From Bromus sterilis (Eukaryota; Streptophyta; Magnoliopsida; Poales; Poaceae), in contig OX465595.1 of the NCBI GenBank assembly GCA_950022295.1, positions 66,982,770-67,046,769 on the forward strand: a DNA stretch of 64,000 nucleotides, written 5' to 3'. The notes beneath the pieces were generated by a model that saw nothing but the letters and a program-made list of their open reading frames with translations, had not been told where the DNA came from and ran no database searches. Positions 11,440-23,296 of the stretch are shown here, in pieces. The translations under genes and the position numbers were made by a program. Every line of letters begins with the position of its first letter. Position 1 is the stretch's first letter.

Positions 11440-13986
11440 ATCCAGCCTGCGGCCTAGCCAAGTCCAACACCTCGACGACTGTCAGATCCACCGACGACAG
11501 AAGAAAACTCGACGACCCAGAAGACAAGCACAAGGAGACTACTCGAGAATCCCACTCGAGGAGTCGCGGCGCGTGGCCGGAGGCTCGCCCATCAGTCGAC
11601 GACCTGCCGCCACCCGGACTCCCACCACGCGCCAAGACAGCGACTCCGAGACCCAGTCCGGAGACTACTACAACCCATATCAAAGGCCAGACGAATTCTC
11701 CAACTTCATCCGAAGCCAATCACTCAGTGACGGGATAGAACTTGACCCAAGAGTCCACAACCGAGCAGAAGACCACTCGCATACCTTCCAAGTCTCAAGT
11801 AGAAGAAGGCACGCCGACTCCATCAAACTCACAGCTAAAGAGCAACTGAAAGGACCCTGCGCGATCCACTGTTTTGAAGACAGCCGAGGACATCTCAGAG
11901 CAAGCCACACCCTAGGAGATTTCCGCCTATTCGCCGAACTCTCCAACAACCTCAAGGAGGAGAAGCAGCGTGAAGCCAAACGCACTCGAAGAAGCACACA
12001 GTCACCCGCACCAAGTGCAGAGGAGCAATACCCCGCGTCCCAGGGACGAATCTGCATGATCCAAGAAGGAAGACCCTCGAAAGCAAAGCAATATGCCTAC
12101 AGCCTGCAAGCCGAAGCAGCCGAAGGCCTAAAGATAACTGAAACCTACCAACTGAGCGGCGCTGGGACCAGCATCACCTTCTCACAGAGCGACCATCCAC
12201 CTGCAGTCCCGAGACCTGGGCATGCACCCCTAGTCCTCGAAGCCTATATCAGAGGATACGACATGGACATAATCTGCATGGACGGAGGCGGCAGTCAAAA
12301 CATAATCTTCACCAGCACTCTACGCAAGATGTTCATCCCACGATCAGTGTGGTAGAAGTCAGGAACCACAATATACGGCGTAGTCCCGGGCGAAGCAGCC
12401 ACCTCCATCGGAGCAATACAACTTGATTTGATCTTCGACAGCAAGCACAACTTCGCAAAGCAGGCACTCGAGTTCGAAGTGCTCGACTGGCAGTCGCAGT
12501 ATCACACCATACTCGGGCGACCGGTGTTCACACAGTTCATGGCGGTTCCACACTATGCATATCTCAAGCTCAAGATGCCAGGACCTGCAGGAATCATCAC
12601 AGTCAAGGGAAGCTTCATCAAATCGGACCAGTGCGACCGCGACTTCCACAAAGTCTCCGACACATTCGGAGCCCAAAAAAAGCTCCAAGAAATAGCCATG
12701 GTGATGGAAAAAAGCATATTTCCACTAGCAAACAGAAGCGAGACAAAGGAATTTGGTCGCGACTTCACCGTCGACAGCGACACGATCACACACCAAGTAC
12801 ACCCGACAGACCCAGAGAAGACAGTCCACGTATATGCCCACCTTCCAGAAAAGCAAGCAACCGCCCTCATAACTTTCCTTCGTGAAGAATGGAATTTTTT
12901 TTCCTGGTGCCCAGCCGACATGCCAGGGATACCACGGGAATTCGCGGAACACACGCTCCACATCAAGCCAAACACGAAGCCAGTAAAACAGGCGCTGCAA
13001 CGATTCTTAGAGCCCAAACGCAGAGCAATCGGAGAAGAAGTCAACCGACTGCTCGATGCACAGTTCATCAGAGAGACAAAGAAAGAAACATGGATAGCAA
13101 ACCCAGTCCTAGTCCCTAAAAAGGACACCGAGGTACTGAGGATGTGCGTCGACTATGGGCCTATCAACAAGCATTGCCCAAAAAACTACTTCCCCCTGCC
13201 AAGAATCGATCCAATAATCGACTCCACAGCAGGATGCGACCTCCTATCTTTTCTCGACGCATACTCAGGATACAATCAGATCAGGATGAAGGAAGAAGAC
13301 GAAGAGCACACCTCGTTCATCACCCCCTACGGAGTATTCTGTTACCAAACTATGCCCTTCAGACTAAAAAATGCCGGAGCCACGTACCGGCGGATGATGC
13401 AAGCATGTCTGAGAGACCAGATCGGAAGGAACGTCCAGGTCTATGTAGACGACATTGTCATCAAAATCTACAACGCAAACACACTACTCGACGACCTCCG
13501 CTAGACGTTCGCGGCCCTCAACAAGTACATGATCAAGCTGAACCCCAAAAAATGCGTGTTCGGCGTCCCAGCCGGAAAGTTACTCGGGTACATGGTCTCT
13601 GCCCGAGGAATCGAAGAAAACCCTGAAAAGGTTCAAGCAATCGCCAAAATGCAAAGGCCAACCCACATCAGAGGAATACATTAGCTCACAGGAAAGCTTG
13701 CAACATTGAGCCGCTTCATGAGCAGGCTAGGCGAAAGGACCCTACCTTTCTACAAACTGCTGAGGAAAGGAGAAAAATTTGAGTGGACCGAGGAAGCCAA
13801 CAATGCATTCACAGACTTGAAGAAGACCCTCTCTACCCCACCAATCTTGGCGGTGCCTAAAGAAAGGGAAAAGTTGCATCTTTACATAGCAGCACGCAGC
13901 AGCGTCGTGAGCACAGTGCTTGTCGTCGAGCGTGCAAAAGAAGAAAAATCCAGAGCATCCAAAGACCAATTTATTACCTGAGCACG
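11440..13986 (+). pseudogene. gag end-protease-reverse transcriptase-RNase H of element A (first part)
   Basis: One reading frame runs through with three TAG stops (12353, 13502, 13682), each at a site where relatives have Gln. In order: a Cys/His gag knuckle remnant (about 11858-11920); protease with ICMDGGGSQNIIF (about 12272); reverse transcriptase with the FLDAYSGYNQI and QVYVDDIVIK blocks (about 13250-13475, YVDD catalytic motif); then the start of the classical RNase H (FEWTEEANNAF, about 13780). Just before 13986 the RNase H strand is cut by element B and continues at 23297. The protein products are dead because of the stops. Family assignment is secure from the motifs. Confidence 0.85.
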
Positions 13987-15369
13987 TGATGCCCCACAGG
14001 CGTAAGGGATCGAGATAGTCTTCGCGGGTAAGTTAACCCAATTTATTGATTCGACACACGGGGAGCCAAAGAGTATTTATAAGCTTTGACAGTTGAGTTG
14101 TCAATTCAACCGCACCTGAAATATACTTGCTTGCAACGATAGATAAGTGGTAACGATAATATGATAGTGATAGTGGCAACAGCAAAAGTAACAACAAAAG
14201 TAACAACTAATGACCAACAGGATTGAAAACACTGTAGGCTAGGGAGATGGATGGTTGGGCGCTGCATGGATGAGAGTGAACATATAATAGATTCCAACAC
14301 GGGGCAAGGCACACAGAAAAGCAATGATCATCTAGGCAAATATCAAACATTAGGCATGTATCCCGTAGGTAGTTGTGCGTTCTTGCAATAAGAACTTGCA
14401 CAACATCTTTTGTCCTACCATCCCGCTACGAACGGGGCCAAAAGGAACTTATGGAGATTAAGGTGCTCCTGTCAAAGAGCACCGGAACAAAGCAATAAAC
14501 TCAATGGATACAAGGAATCCTCAAATCATGGACCATCCCCTTTGGTGTCCCAAGCTGTCACCTTTGGGATCGCCGGTTCCGGACCATAATAGGTGCATAC
14601 AACTCATATATAGGATATAGAACACAAATATATTCATGAAAACACATAGGGTTCAGATCTGAAAACATGGCACTCGGGCCCAAAGTGACAAGCTTTAAGA
14701 GCAACAAGTTGAAGCAAAGAAGATAAACACCAATCTAGATGATAGGCAACATGCCCCCAACAATCTGACGAACTATTACATGATTAAACTCATCCAATCC
14801 CTACCATCCCCTTTGCCTACAGCAGGGAATTACTCACACATATGAAGAGAAGTCATGGAGGATGGATGGAGTGGTGATGGCGATGACGATGGCGACGATC
14901 TCCCCTCTCCGGAGGCCAAATGAGCCTCCAGATTAGCCCTTCCGAAGAAGAACAGAGGGTGGCGGCGGCTCTGCGACGGAAACTGGGAAAACGACTTCTG
15001 TTCTAGGGTTTTCCCGTCACGGGGATAAATAGGAGTCTCGGTAGGGCACCAGAGGAGGGGGGAGCTGCCCAGGAGGCCAGAGGGCGCGACTCCACCCCTG
15101 GCCGCGCTAGGGGGGCGCCTGGGGCCCCCAGAGCTCCCCTCTGGTCCCACTTCTGGCTCCTGGCTCCTTCGGGTGCGTGGATTTTCTGGGAATTTTCTGG
15201 GAATTTTCTGGGACGTCTAAAAATCCATTTTCCTGCGCACAAATAAACCATACAGGCAGCTCTGCTGAAAACAGCGTTAGTCCGGGTTAGTTTCGTCCAA
15301 ATCATGCTAGAATGAGGGCAAAACAATAGAAAAAGTGTTTGGAAAAGTAGATACGTTTGAGACGTATCA
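13987..15369 (-). mobile_element. 3' LTR of element B (1383 bp)
   Basis: Minus strand TGATACGTCTCAAACGTATC... to ...GGGGCATCA. It is nearly identical to 21904-23291 over its whole length except near its 3' end, where the other copy has about 17 extra bases. Confidence 0.9.
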
Positions 15370-17208
15370 ACTCCCCCAAGCTTAGCATATTGCTTGTCCT
15401 CAAGCAATTCAGTTAAACTAACTGGACGCGACAAAGAAAACTTTGACAAACTCTTTTGCTTCATTAGATGTATATAAGCATGTACTACGAAAAGAGTGTA
15501 GCAGGTATTGAAACAATGCTATAAGGACAATGCACGAAGCAATTCTTCTTTCATGTGATCAGTCACAAACAACTAAAAGTAAATAATAAGCTATTGAAAA
15601 TCAAGACAGGATCACAATGCACATAGCTTGAACATACTTGAGTGGCATTTCGCTAGCCTCCATGAGTGAAGCAAAACATAAATGCAGAAACTCCTCCGGA
15701 GTTTTAAAGGTGACTAGAACTCAGTATTTCAGACTAGCAATAACACAAGCATGCAGAAGACAATGTAATACTTTGGGACAATGCATGTTACACTAAGAAT
15801 GACAATTATGCTCTCATAGTTGGCGCTTTGAAGAAATAAGGGGAGACTCTCGAACCGTGGCTTTTGATGGCAAGGTTGAAAAACCGTGAAAGGAAGCAAA
15901 GACTAAACATGTGCCAGAGCTCTTGGTTTTGGAAACAGAGATAAAACATTTTTGAGAAGTGCAACTTTCCAGTCAACGGTGAACGGTAAAGGTCTCTCAA
16001 TATCTCCCATGCCAACCATATATAATGCCTTTTGCTTACACATATTCCCTTATCCATAAATCCTTCGATGGTCTATGGAACCTTTTATTTTGCCTCAAGG
16101 ATGGAAGGAGGGTATCGTTCCACCTATCATAAGAAGCATTTGGTCCATTTCACTCCATCATCAAGTATGGGGGAGGTGTAACTCTCATTTTTTTTTCTTT
16201 TTCTGTTTTGACTAGTTAAAACTTCCGTCAAAATATTTTTGGCATGAAAGATACTGATTTCCCCTCACCGTACCATGAGCTTGTACGGTTACAAAAAGGG
16301 AAACTTTTGAATAAATTTCGAGATGGCACAAGAAAGTCTAAGTTAGGAGTGTCCGGTAAATACCACATATAGGTAGGTATGGTGGACTCAAATGGAACAA
16401 CTAGGTTTGAAAAGGAGTTTGGAAGCACAAGCAGAAATCCGCTTGGTGCGAGCGAAGGCTAGAAAAAGACTGGGAAGCGACCAACTAGAGAGCAATAACT
16501 GTCATAATCATGCAGAGCGACAAAGCAACATTGAATCGGGCATGAAAGTGATATAACTATTCTGAAACAAAAAGATCGTCAAGGAAAAAGTAGACTTTAT
16601 AGTCATAAGCATGTGTGAACATGTGCCAAGTCAATCCAAAAATTCTCCGAAGGGAAATACCACTTCAGTATGCCAAACCATGAACAATGCAATGCATGTA
16701 AATCATTTCAACAACACATTATGTACTCTAGCTATTTGAGACTAGCCACAAGGAAAGCATGAACACTGGGAAAGCATTGTAAACATAGCACTATGTCGCT
16801 ACAAGCTGGTCTCTAGATCATAATTATAGGCATATGTACAAAAGTAGAAACAAGAAGAGTTCATACCGGTTTTCCTTGTTGCTTCCTTTCCGTCGATCTT
16901 CGTCATTACTTCCTGGTCATTTGCACGATCGAACGTAGGAAATATAATCAAATGCCATCACGGACTTGAGCTGAACTCTGAAAACAAATCAAACTAAAGA
17001 GAGAAAGGAAATCTTTTTGGGTTTTTAAAGGTTAGAAGAAAGCAAAAGAAAAGAGACAATCTTTTTGTTGTTTTTGAAAAGTAAGAAAGAAAGAAGAACG
17101 GGCAAAAGCTTCGAAAAGATCAAAGCGAATAAAATGGATAATACAATGGAAAAGTGAGAAGGGCACGTACTCCCCCAAGCTTAGGCTTTTGGCGTAAGTT
17201 GGTAGTAG
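15370..17208 (-). other. 3' non-coding region of element B with two polypurine tracts
   Basis: On the minus strand AAGCTTGGGGGAGT lies directly before the 3' LTR (15370-15383) and is the polypurine tract. A second copy of the same motif at about 17171-17184 lies right after the Athila-type ORF. Between them is 1.8 kb of AT-rich DNA without a gene. Confidence 0.7.
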
Positions 17209-18470
17209 CTAATGTCCCCAGGAGCTTCCTGCTCCAGGGTAGTACGGGTGAGTCCAAGGGTCGTATGAGGCTTCCGGTGCGTACACCGAAGTCCTCGGAT
17301 CCTCCCACGAAGAAGGATCTGCGCTCCAAGCAGAGGAAGACCCTTCACTAAACTGGGTGACGGTCTCTCCCTGGAAAGGTGGGAACTCACCATGCTCCTC
17401 CTCGTCGGGAACAACCCCCTCCACGGGGTTATGAAACTGATGCTGGACCACGAACTCATCGAACTGGATAACATCAAAGGACCATCCGTTCCTGCGAGAA
17501 AAATCAAACAAAAGAGGTGCAGGTAGACGGATCTTGCGTTCCGTGGTGGCTCCGAAACGCAAGATATAATCAAGGTTACCAAACTCGAAAGTCATGGTAA
17601 CAAACTTATGCCTTTTCATAGCAGCAAGGTCAAAACTTAAATAAGTAAAAGGCTTGTCATCGGGGTGTGGGGTGCCATTAAGAGACTCTAGGATAAGTGT
17701 GGCGTAAACGCCACCAAATAAGTCTCCCTTATTACCGTTCATAGCAAGGCGTCGAGCAATTAAGGCACCCACATTATAATCAAACCTCCCTGAAAGGGCA
17801 TTTGCCAGGATAGCAATATCCGGCACAGATATGTTGCTCGTGTTGTCACGAGCTAACACCCCTCTAGCAATATAGTACGCAAAATACCTGAGGTGTGGGA
17901 ATAAGATGCTGGAGATCTTTGACCGATGAATATCCCTTGTATCCATGCTACAGAGAGAGTTGAAGACGGTTCTTAGCTCGGAGGGCTGAGAGCTCATCTT
18001 CGCCGTCAGTCCCACGTTCGGCACACCTATTATTTCACAAAACTTTTACAAAGGCATGGTCAAAAGATCATTGTAAATTTTAAACTCAACAGAACCAGCA
18101 TCAAGGTTATATCTAAAACTGTTAATAAAACAGGAGGTGAGTTTTTGATACTGGACAACACGGCACGTTGCGAGCCGCGTCAGACCTGCATTAGCACAAA
18201 GATTATAGAACTCCTCCTTTATTCCTGCAGCTTTAAGGAATTCATTTCTTTTTTTCTCTTTATTATATCTTTCATATATAGGAAAGTCATTGCACGTGCT
18301 TGATTTGTGTCCTCCAACAACTCTAAGGGCACATGATCTTCGTTGTAGCTCACCCTAGCAGTCGAGGGTGAAGCTGAAGCTCTCGTAACTCGATCGGAGC
18401 GCTCGGGCCTTTTCTTCCCAAGCCACCCCTTTGCTCTTCCTAGCAAACTCATTTCTGAAATTTTTGACAA
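17209..18470 (-). pseudogene. Broken Athila-type additional ORF of element B
   Basis: The reading starts near 18470 (MSKISEMSLLGRAKGW), shifts frame by one base near 18235, continues through FYNLCANAGLTRL and a TAA stop at 18046-18048, and ends in a 271-codon open part (18024-17209) with a His/Pro/Ser-rich tail ending GSSWGH. The product resembles the ORF carried by Athila-like plant elements (annotated as Athila ORF1-like), which is of unknown role. I see no signal peptide or membrane segment in it. Its place after gag-protease without any polymerase between is unusual. Confidence 0.6.
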
Positions 18471-18524
18471 ATTACAAAAACAAGGATTTAAACAAAGTGG
18501 GTTAAGGCAAACTACTCAACTCAC

Positions 18525-19244
18525 TTACCTAAGGCATAAACTTGCATCAAAACTTGGAAAATAAAATTCTACACATGCATGCAAGCTCACATAAACAGCA
18601 CCAAGAGCTACTAAATACTCACAAATGAAGCCACCAATCAAAAATCTAATTGGAGGGGTGAAGGAGTTACATACCAGGGAGTGTTTTCTCAAGATTTCGG
18701 CTTGAATGGTGGGCTGTAGAGAGAGATCGAAAATCGCCTCCAAGAACAGCAAGAACGCAAGAACCAAATGCAGAACTCGTGTTTTTGGAGAGAGAAGAAG
18801 GAGGAGGAAGAATACATACCTGGAAGTGGGGCCTGTGGGCCCCAGGCGCCCTGTGGGCGCGGCCAGGGGCAGGCCGCGCCAGCTGGCCGCCTGGCCCACT
18901 GGTGGCCCCCCCTGGTCAGCCCCAGGTGCCTCTAGGTCACTCCCGGCATGGAAATTTTTATTTTTATTTTTCTGGAATTTTTCTGAAAACTTCACTGTTG
19001 AAAATTTCTCGGAGGTCAAAAAGCTGCAAAACTTTCTGAAAACTTAAAGCGGTGATTAGTATTGTGAAGCTTCAAAAACACAAAAAAAACTTGGTACAAC
19101 AAAGAGAATGAAAGCCAAAGCAAATGAAAACATAACAAGCTTAACTTTTTACCTATATAAAACAAGCTTACTAGTAAGGTTGATCAAGTCTTACCAACAA
19201 ACCGGCGATATACAGAACAAGAAGTCTCACCCCTTATGAAGTGA
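18525..19244 (-). other. Spacer of element B between protease and Athila-type ORF
   Basis: No coding sequence. A GC-rich block (18830-18945, with runs such as GGCGCCTGGGG on the minus strand) followed by TTTCTGGAA/TTTTCTGAAAA text resembles the middle of the LTRs of this element group. It may be an LTR-derived insertion, or the scar of the deletion that removed the polymerase. Confidence 0.4.
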
Positions 19245-20009
19245 TCATTGCACCTTTACTTTGATGGACATTGTCCCCACCATAATGGTTTTGTATTTTT
19301 GGTGCACATGTAGTGGACAGTACCATTCTCCAATCTTCACGGTCTCGATATTCTCTATAGAGTTAAGGCCATGCCTCTTGTCGATCTTCTTCGGAAAATA
19401 CACCCTGTGTTCTTTATCATCAACGTTGAAAGTGACCTTTCCTTTATTGCAATCAATGATAGCACCTGCAGTGTTAAGGAAAGGTCTACCAAGAATAATG
19501 GACATGCTCCCATCCTCGGGCATGTCAAGCACAACAAAATCTGTAAGGATCAAACAGTTAGCAAATTCAACGGGTACATCCTCACAAATACCTATTGGGA
19601 CAACTGTTGATTTGTCAGCCATCTGAAGGGAGATATCTGTAGGGATTAGTTTCTCTAAACAAAGCCTTTTGTAAAGAGAGAAATGCATAACACTCAGTCC
19701 TGCACCAAGATCACATAAAGCAGTTCTGACGTAATTATTCTTTATGGAGCAAGGAATGGTGGGTATACCTGGGTCACCGAGATTCTTAGGAATCTTGCCA
19801 CTGAAAGAGTAGTTAGCAAGCATAGTAGATATTGCCTCATTAGGAACTTTTCTTTTATTAGTAACAATATCTTTCATATATTTCGAATAGGGAGGTAACT
19901 TAATAGCATCAGTCAAAGGAATTTGAAGAAAAAGAGGCTTCATCCATTCACAAAATTTATTATAATGCTCTTCTTCTTTGGATTTGAGGGACTTACCTGT
20001 AAAGGGCAT
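19245..20009 (-). pseudogene. Retroviral-type aspartic protease region of element B
   Basis: 254 codons, minus strand. The protease core shows LCDLGAGLSVM (aa about 90) in place of the usual D-S/T-G-A, followed by ILGRPFLNTAGAIID, the conserved block of the Athila/gypsy proteases. It is one frame away from gag: the two overlap at 19993-20009, which points to a 1-base shift rather than a programmed overlap. No reverse transcriptase follows. Confidence 0.75.
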
Positions 20010-21897
20010 GGGTTTCTGTATCCATGGTTCTCTTTCCTTCCCATGTCTTCCTCTTGCGTTTATCGGGTGCTTCTTCTTCTCTTACCTTGAGAGAATCATC
20101 CTTCTCTGCGTCCTTTTCTTCAGACTCGGCACCGTCTTCTGTTTCAGCATCGGAGGTAGATATGCTGTTAGGATCAACAGCTGGCTTTTCACTTGTAATA
20201 GGATCATCGGGATTGTCAGCCTCCTTGTGTTTCTTCTTCTTCTTTTTCTTCGGAGAGCTAACAGTCTCGTCTTCTTCTTGTACTTGAGAATCTTGCTCGA
20301 TCCTCTTTGGATGCCCCTCAGGATAGAGTGGGTCCTGGGTGAGTGTTCCACCCCTAGTTTTAATTCCATAAGCTTGTATGTCCTGTTTGGCATTATTAGC
20401 AAGCAAATCTTTTTGCACATTAGAAATTTGTTCAAGCTGAGTTTGAACCATATGAAAATGCTTAAAAAGACATTTAACATCATTAACTGTTCTTTCTAGA
20501 ACATCACACAAACTTTTGATAGAAAGAGAATTATCATGCAACTGACTTTGTAATCTCCTATTAAAATGGTCTTGCTTAACAATAAAATTATCAAGCTCAT
20601 CTAAACATTGGTCGGGAGGCTTACCTTTAGGGATGTCACTTTCAGTATAGTCTAATAGAGAGTGTACCTCTACCAAGGGAGGGTGAGTAGTAGGCTCACA
20701 CAACTTCTCAATGGGCGGTAAATTCTTCGCGTCTTCGGCTTTAATACCTTTCTCCTTTATAGACTTCTTTGCTTCTTGCATATCTTCGGGGTTCAGAACA
20801 AGCATGCCCCTCTTTTTTGGTGGTAGAAGTGGCTCAGGAACGGACCAATCTTCATGGTTCTTGGCGATTTTGCACATTAATTCTTCTGCATCGTCCGACG
20901 TTCTTTCCCTGAAAACACAACTAGCACAACTATCCAGATAGGATATGGATTCATCGGTTAAACCAGCGTAAAATATATCAAGCAGTTCATTCTTGGGGAC
21001 TCCATGTCCCGGCATAACCTTAAGTGAATCACAAAACCTCCCCCAAGCTTTAGGGAGGTGCTCATCCTGCAATTTTTTAAAGTTATAGATTCTTTGCAAA
21101 GCAGCATGTTGCAGATGAGCTGGGAAATACTTATCAACAAAATTTTTGACTAAGTCTTGAGGACTTTTAATGGAACCATAGGGTAGTGCATTGTACCATG
21201 ATTTAGCGTCTTCCTTCAAAGAAAAAGGGAAAAGCTTGGCCACATAGAAGTTTCGTATCTTCTCATCAGTAGTGAATAGGTTGCTTAACTCAGCGAGTTT
21301 GGTCAAGTGTGCTATAGCATCATCATTTTCTCTGCCATAAAAGGGGTCAGCCTCGACTGTAGATATAAGTGAAAGATCAACAAAGAAATCATAATCAGGA
21401 TCAGTGATGCATATAGGAGATGTGGCAAATTGAGGATTAGGAATAACTTAGTTCTTCATGGAGTGCCTTTTGAGCAACTCCTTAACAGCACCAGGGTCAG
21501 AGTTGACACACTCTCTGAGGTCCCTGCAAAAATCATCATCAAGAGTAACATAATCATCATCAAGGATTCTCTCCTTGAGTTCATCTAAGCTTGGGTAACC
21601 AAAGGTTTTGCAGGTAGGAATATAGGTAGCATGGGTCTCGGTCTTGGATTTTGCTGCAGCCTTAGCAGTCTGAGTTTCAATATAGTGACCAAGAAAAGTA
21701 GCATCATCAAGAGTAGTGGAAGCATCATCAAAAGTATCGGACATAGTGACAGACTCAATAGAAGCATCATGTAGTGGTGGTGAAGTAAACTTACTCATAA
21801 CAGAAGGTGAATCAAGTGTAGCACTAGTGTTCAGAACAGTACCTTTTCTTGTACGAGATGGTAAGATCGGAACCTTGGGGTCTCCTTTCTTACCCAT
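19993..21897 (-). pseudogene. gag of Athila-like element B
   Basis: Starts MGKKGDPKVPILPSRTRKG at 21897 and is interrupted by TAA at 21448-21450. It continues in the same frame through the gag domain (FPFSLKEDAKSWYNALP, WGRFCDSLKVMPGHG, 21230-20930) and a Lys/Glu-rich tail to 19993. The roughly 630-codon size fits Athila-type gag. The ATG lies 6 bases from the LTR end, so leader and primer site are lost. Confidence 0.8.
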
Positions 21898-21903
21898 AGC
21901 GGA

Positions 21904-23291
21904 TGATGTGCAGCAGGCAGGATACTTCCACAGGCGTAAGGGATCGAGATAGTCTTCGCGGGTAAGTTAACCCAATTTATTGATTCGACACACGGGGAGC
22001 CAAAGAGTATTTATAAGCTTTGACAGTTGAGTTGTCAATTCAACCGCACCTGAAATATACTTGCTTGCAACGATAGATAAGTGGTAACAATAATATGATA
22101 GTGATAGTGGCAACAGCAAAAGTAAAAACAAAAGTAACAACTAATGACCAGCAGGATTGAAAACACTGTAGGCTAGGGATATGGATGGTTGGGCGCTGCA
22201 TGGATGAGAGTGAACATATAATAGATTCCAACACGGGGCAAGGCACACAGAAAAGCAATGATCATCTAGGCAAATATCAAACATTAGGCATGTATCCCGT
22301 AGGTAGTTGTGCGTGCTTGCAATAAGAACTTGCACAACATCTTTTGTCCTACCATCCCGCTACGAACGGGGCCAAAAGGAACTTATGGAGATTAAGGTGA
22401 TCCTGTCAAAGAGCACCGGAACAAAGCAATAAACTCAATGGATACAAGGAATCCTCAAATCATGGACCATCCCCTTTGGTGTCCCAAGCTGTCACCTTTG
22501 GGATCGCCGGTTCCGGACCATAATAGGTGCATACAACTCATAGATAGGATCTAGAACACAAATATATTCATGAAAACACATAGGGTTCAGATCTGAAAAC
22601 ATGGCACTCGGGCCCAAAGTGACAAGCATTAAGAGCAACAAGTTGAAGCAAAGAAGATAAACACCAATCTAGATGATAGCCAACATGCCCCCAACAATCT
22701 GACGAACTATTACATGATTAAACTCATCCAAACCCTACCATCCCCTTTGCCTACAGCAGGGAATTACTCACACATATGAAGAGAAGTCATGGAGGATGGA
22801 TGGATGGTGATGGCGATGACGATGGCGACGATCTCCCCTCTCCGGAGGCCAAATCAGCCTCCAGATTAGCCCTCCCGAAGAAGAACAGAGGGTGGCGGCG
22901 GCTCCGCGACGGAAACTTGGAAAACGACTTATGTTCTGGGGTTTTCTCGTCACGGGGATAAATAGGAGTCTCGGTAGGGCACCAGAGGAGGGGGGAGCTG
23001 CCCAGGCGGCCAGAGGGCACGGCCCCACCCCTGGCCGCACCAGGGGGGCGCCTGGGGCCCCCAGAGCTCCCCTCTGGTCCCACTTCTGGCTCCTGGCTCC
23101 TTCGGGTGCGTGGATTTTCTGGGAATTTTCTGGGATGTCTAAAAATTCATTTTCCTACGCACAAATAAACCATGCAGGCAGCTCTGCTGAAAACAGCGTT
23201 AGTCCGGATTAGTTTCGTCCAAATCATGCAAGAATGAGGGAAAAACAATAGCAAAAGTGTTTGGAAAAGTAGATACGTTTGAGACGTATCA
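21904..23291 (-). mobile_element. 5' LTR of element B (about 1388 bp)
   Basis: On the minus strand it starts TGATACGTCTCAAACGTATC at 23291. The inner end is less sure: homology to the 3' LTR ends at about 21928, and a TG at 21904 gives a TG...CA unit with about 17 extra bases. Confidence 0.85.
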
Positions 23292-23296
23292 TCACG

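Larger units (their letters stand above)
13987..23291 (-). mobile_element. Athila-like gypsy element B (minus strand, lacks RT and integrase)
   Basis: Complete element with two LTRs and 4/5-matching target duplications, gcacg (13982-13986) and tcacg (23292-23296). On the minus strand it reads: 5' LTR, gag, protease, a gap where reverse transcriptase to integrase should be, a broken Athila-type ORF, then a 3' region with polypurine tract and 3' LTR. No primer binding site is left: the gag ATG (21895-21897) is only 6 bases from the LTR end. It interrupts the RNase H of element A, whose frame (YYLSTLLTKPQQRYPHYQK) is restored when B and one duplication are removed. Confidence 0.9.

Noticed and set aside
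11348..12355. A 335-codon host gene
   Set aside because: Its end is the protease of element A and the frame runs on past a TAG into RT; it is part of gag-pol.
12553..13128. 191-codon minus-strand frame under the RT region of element A
   Set aside because: Shadow of the protease-RT reading frame on the other strand.
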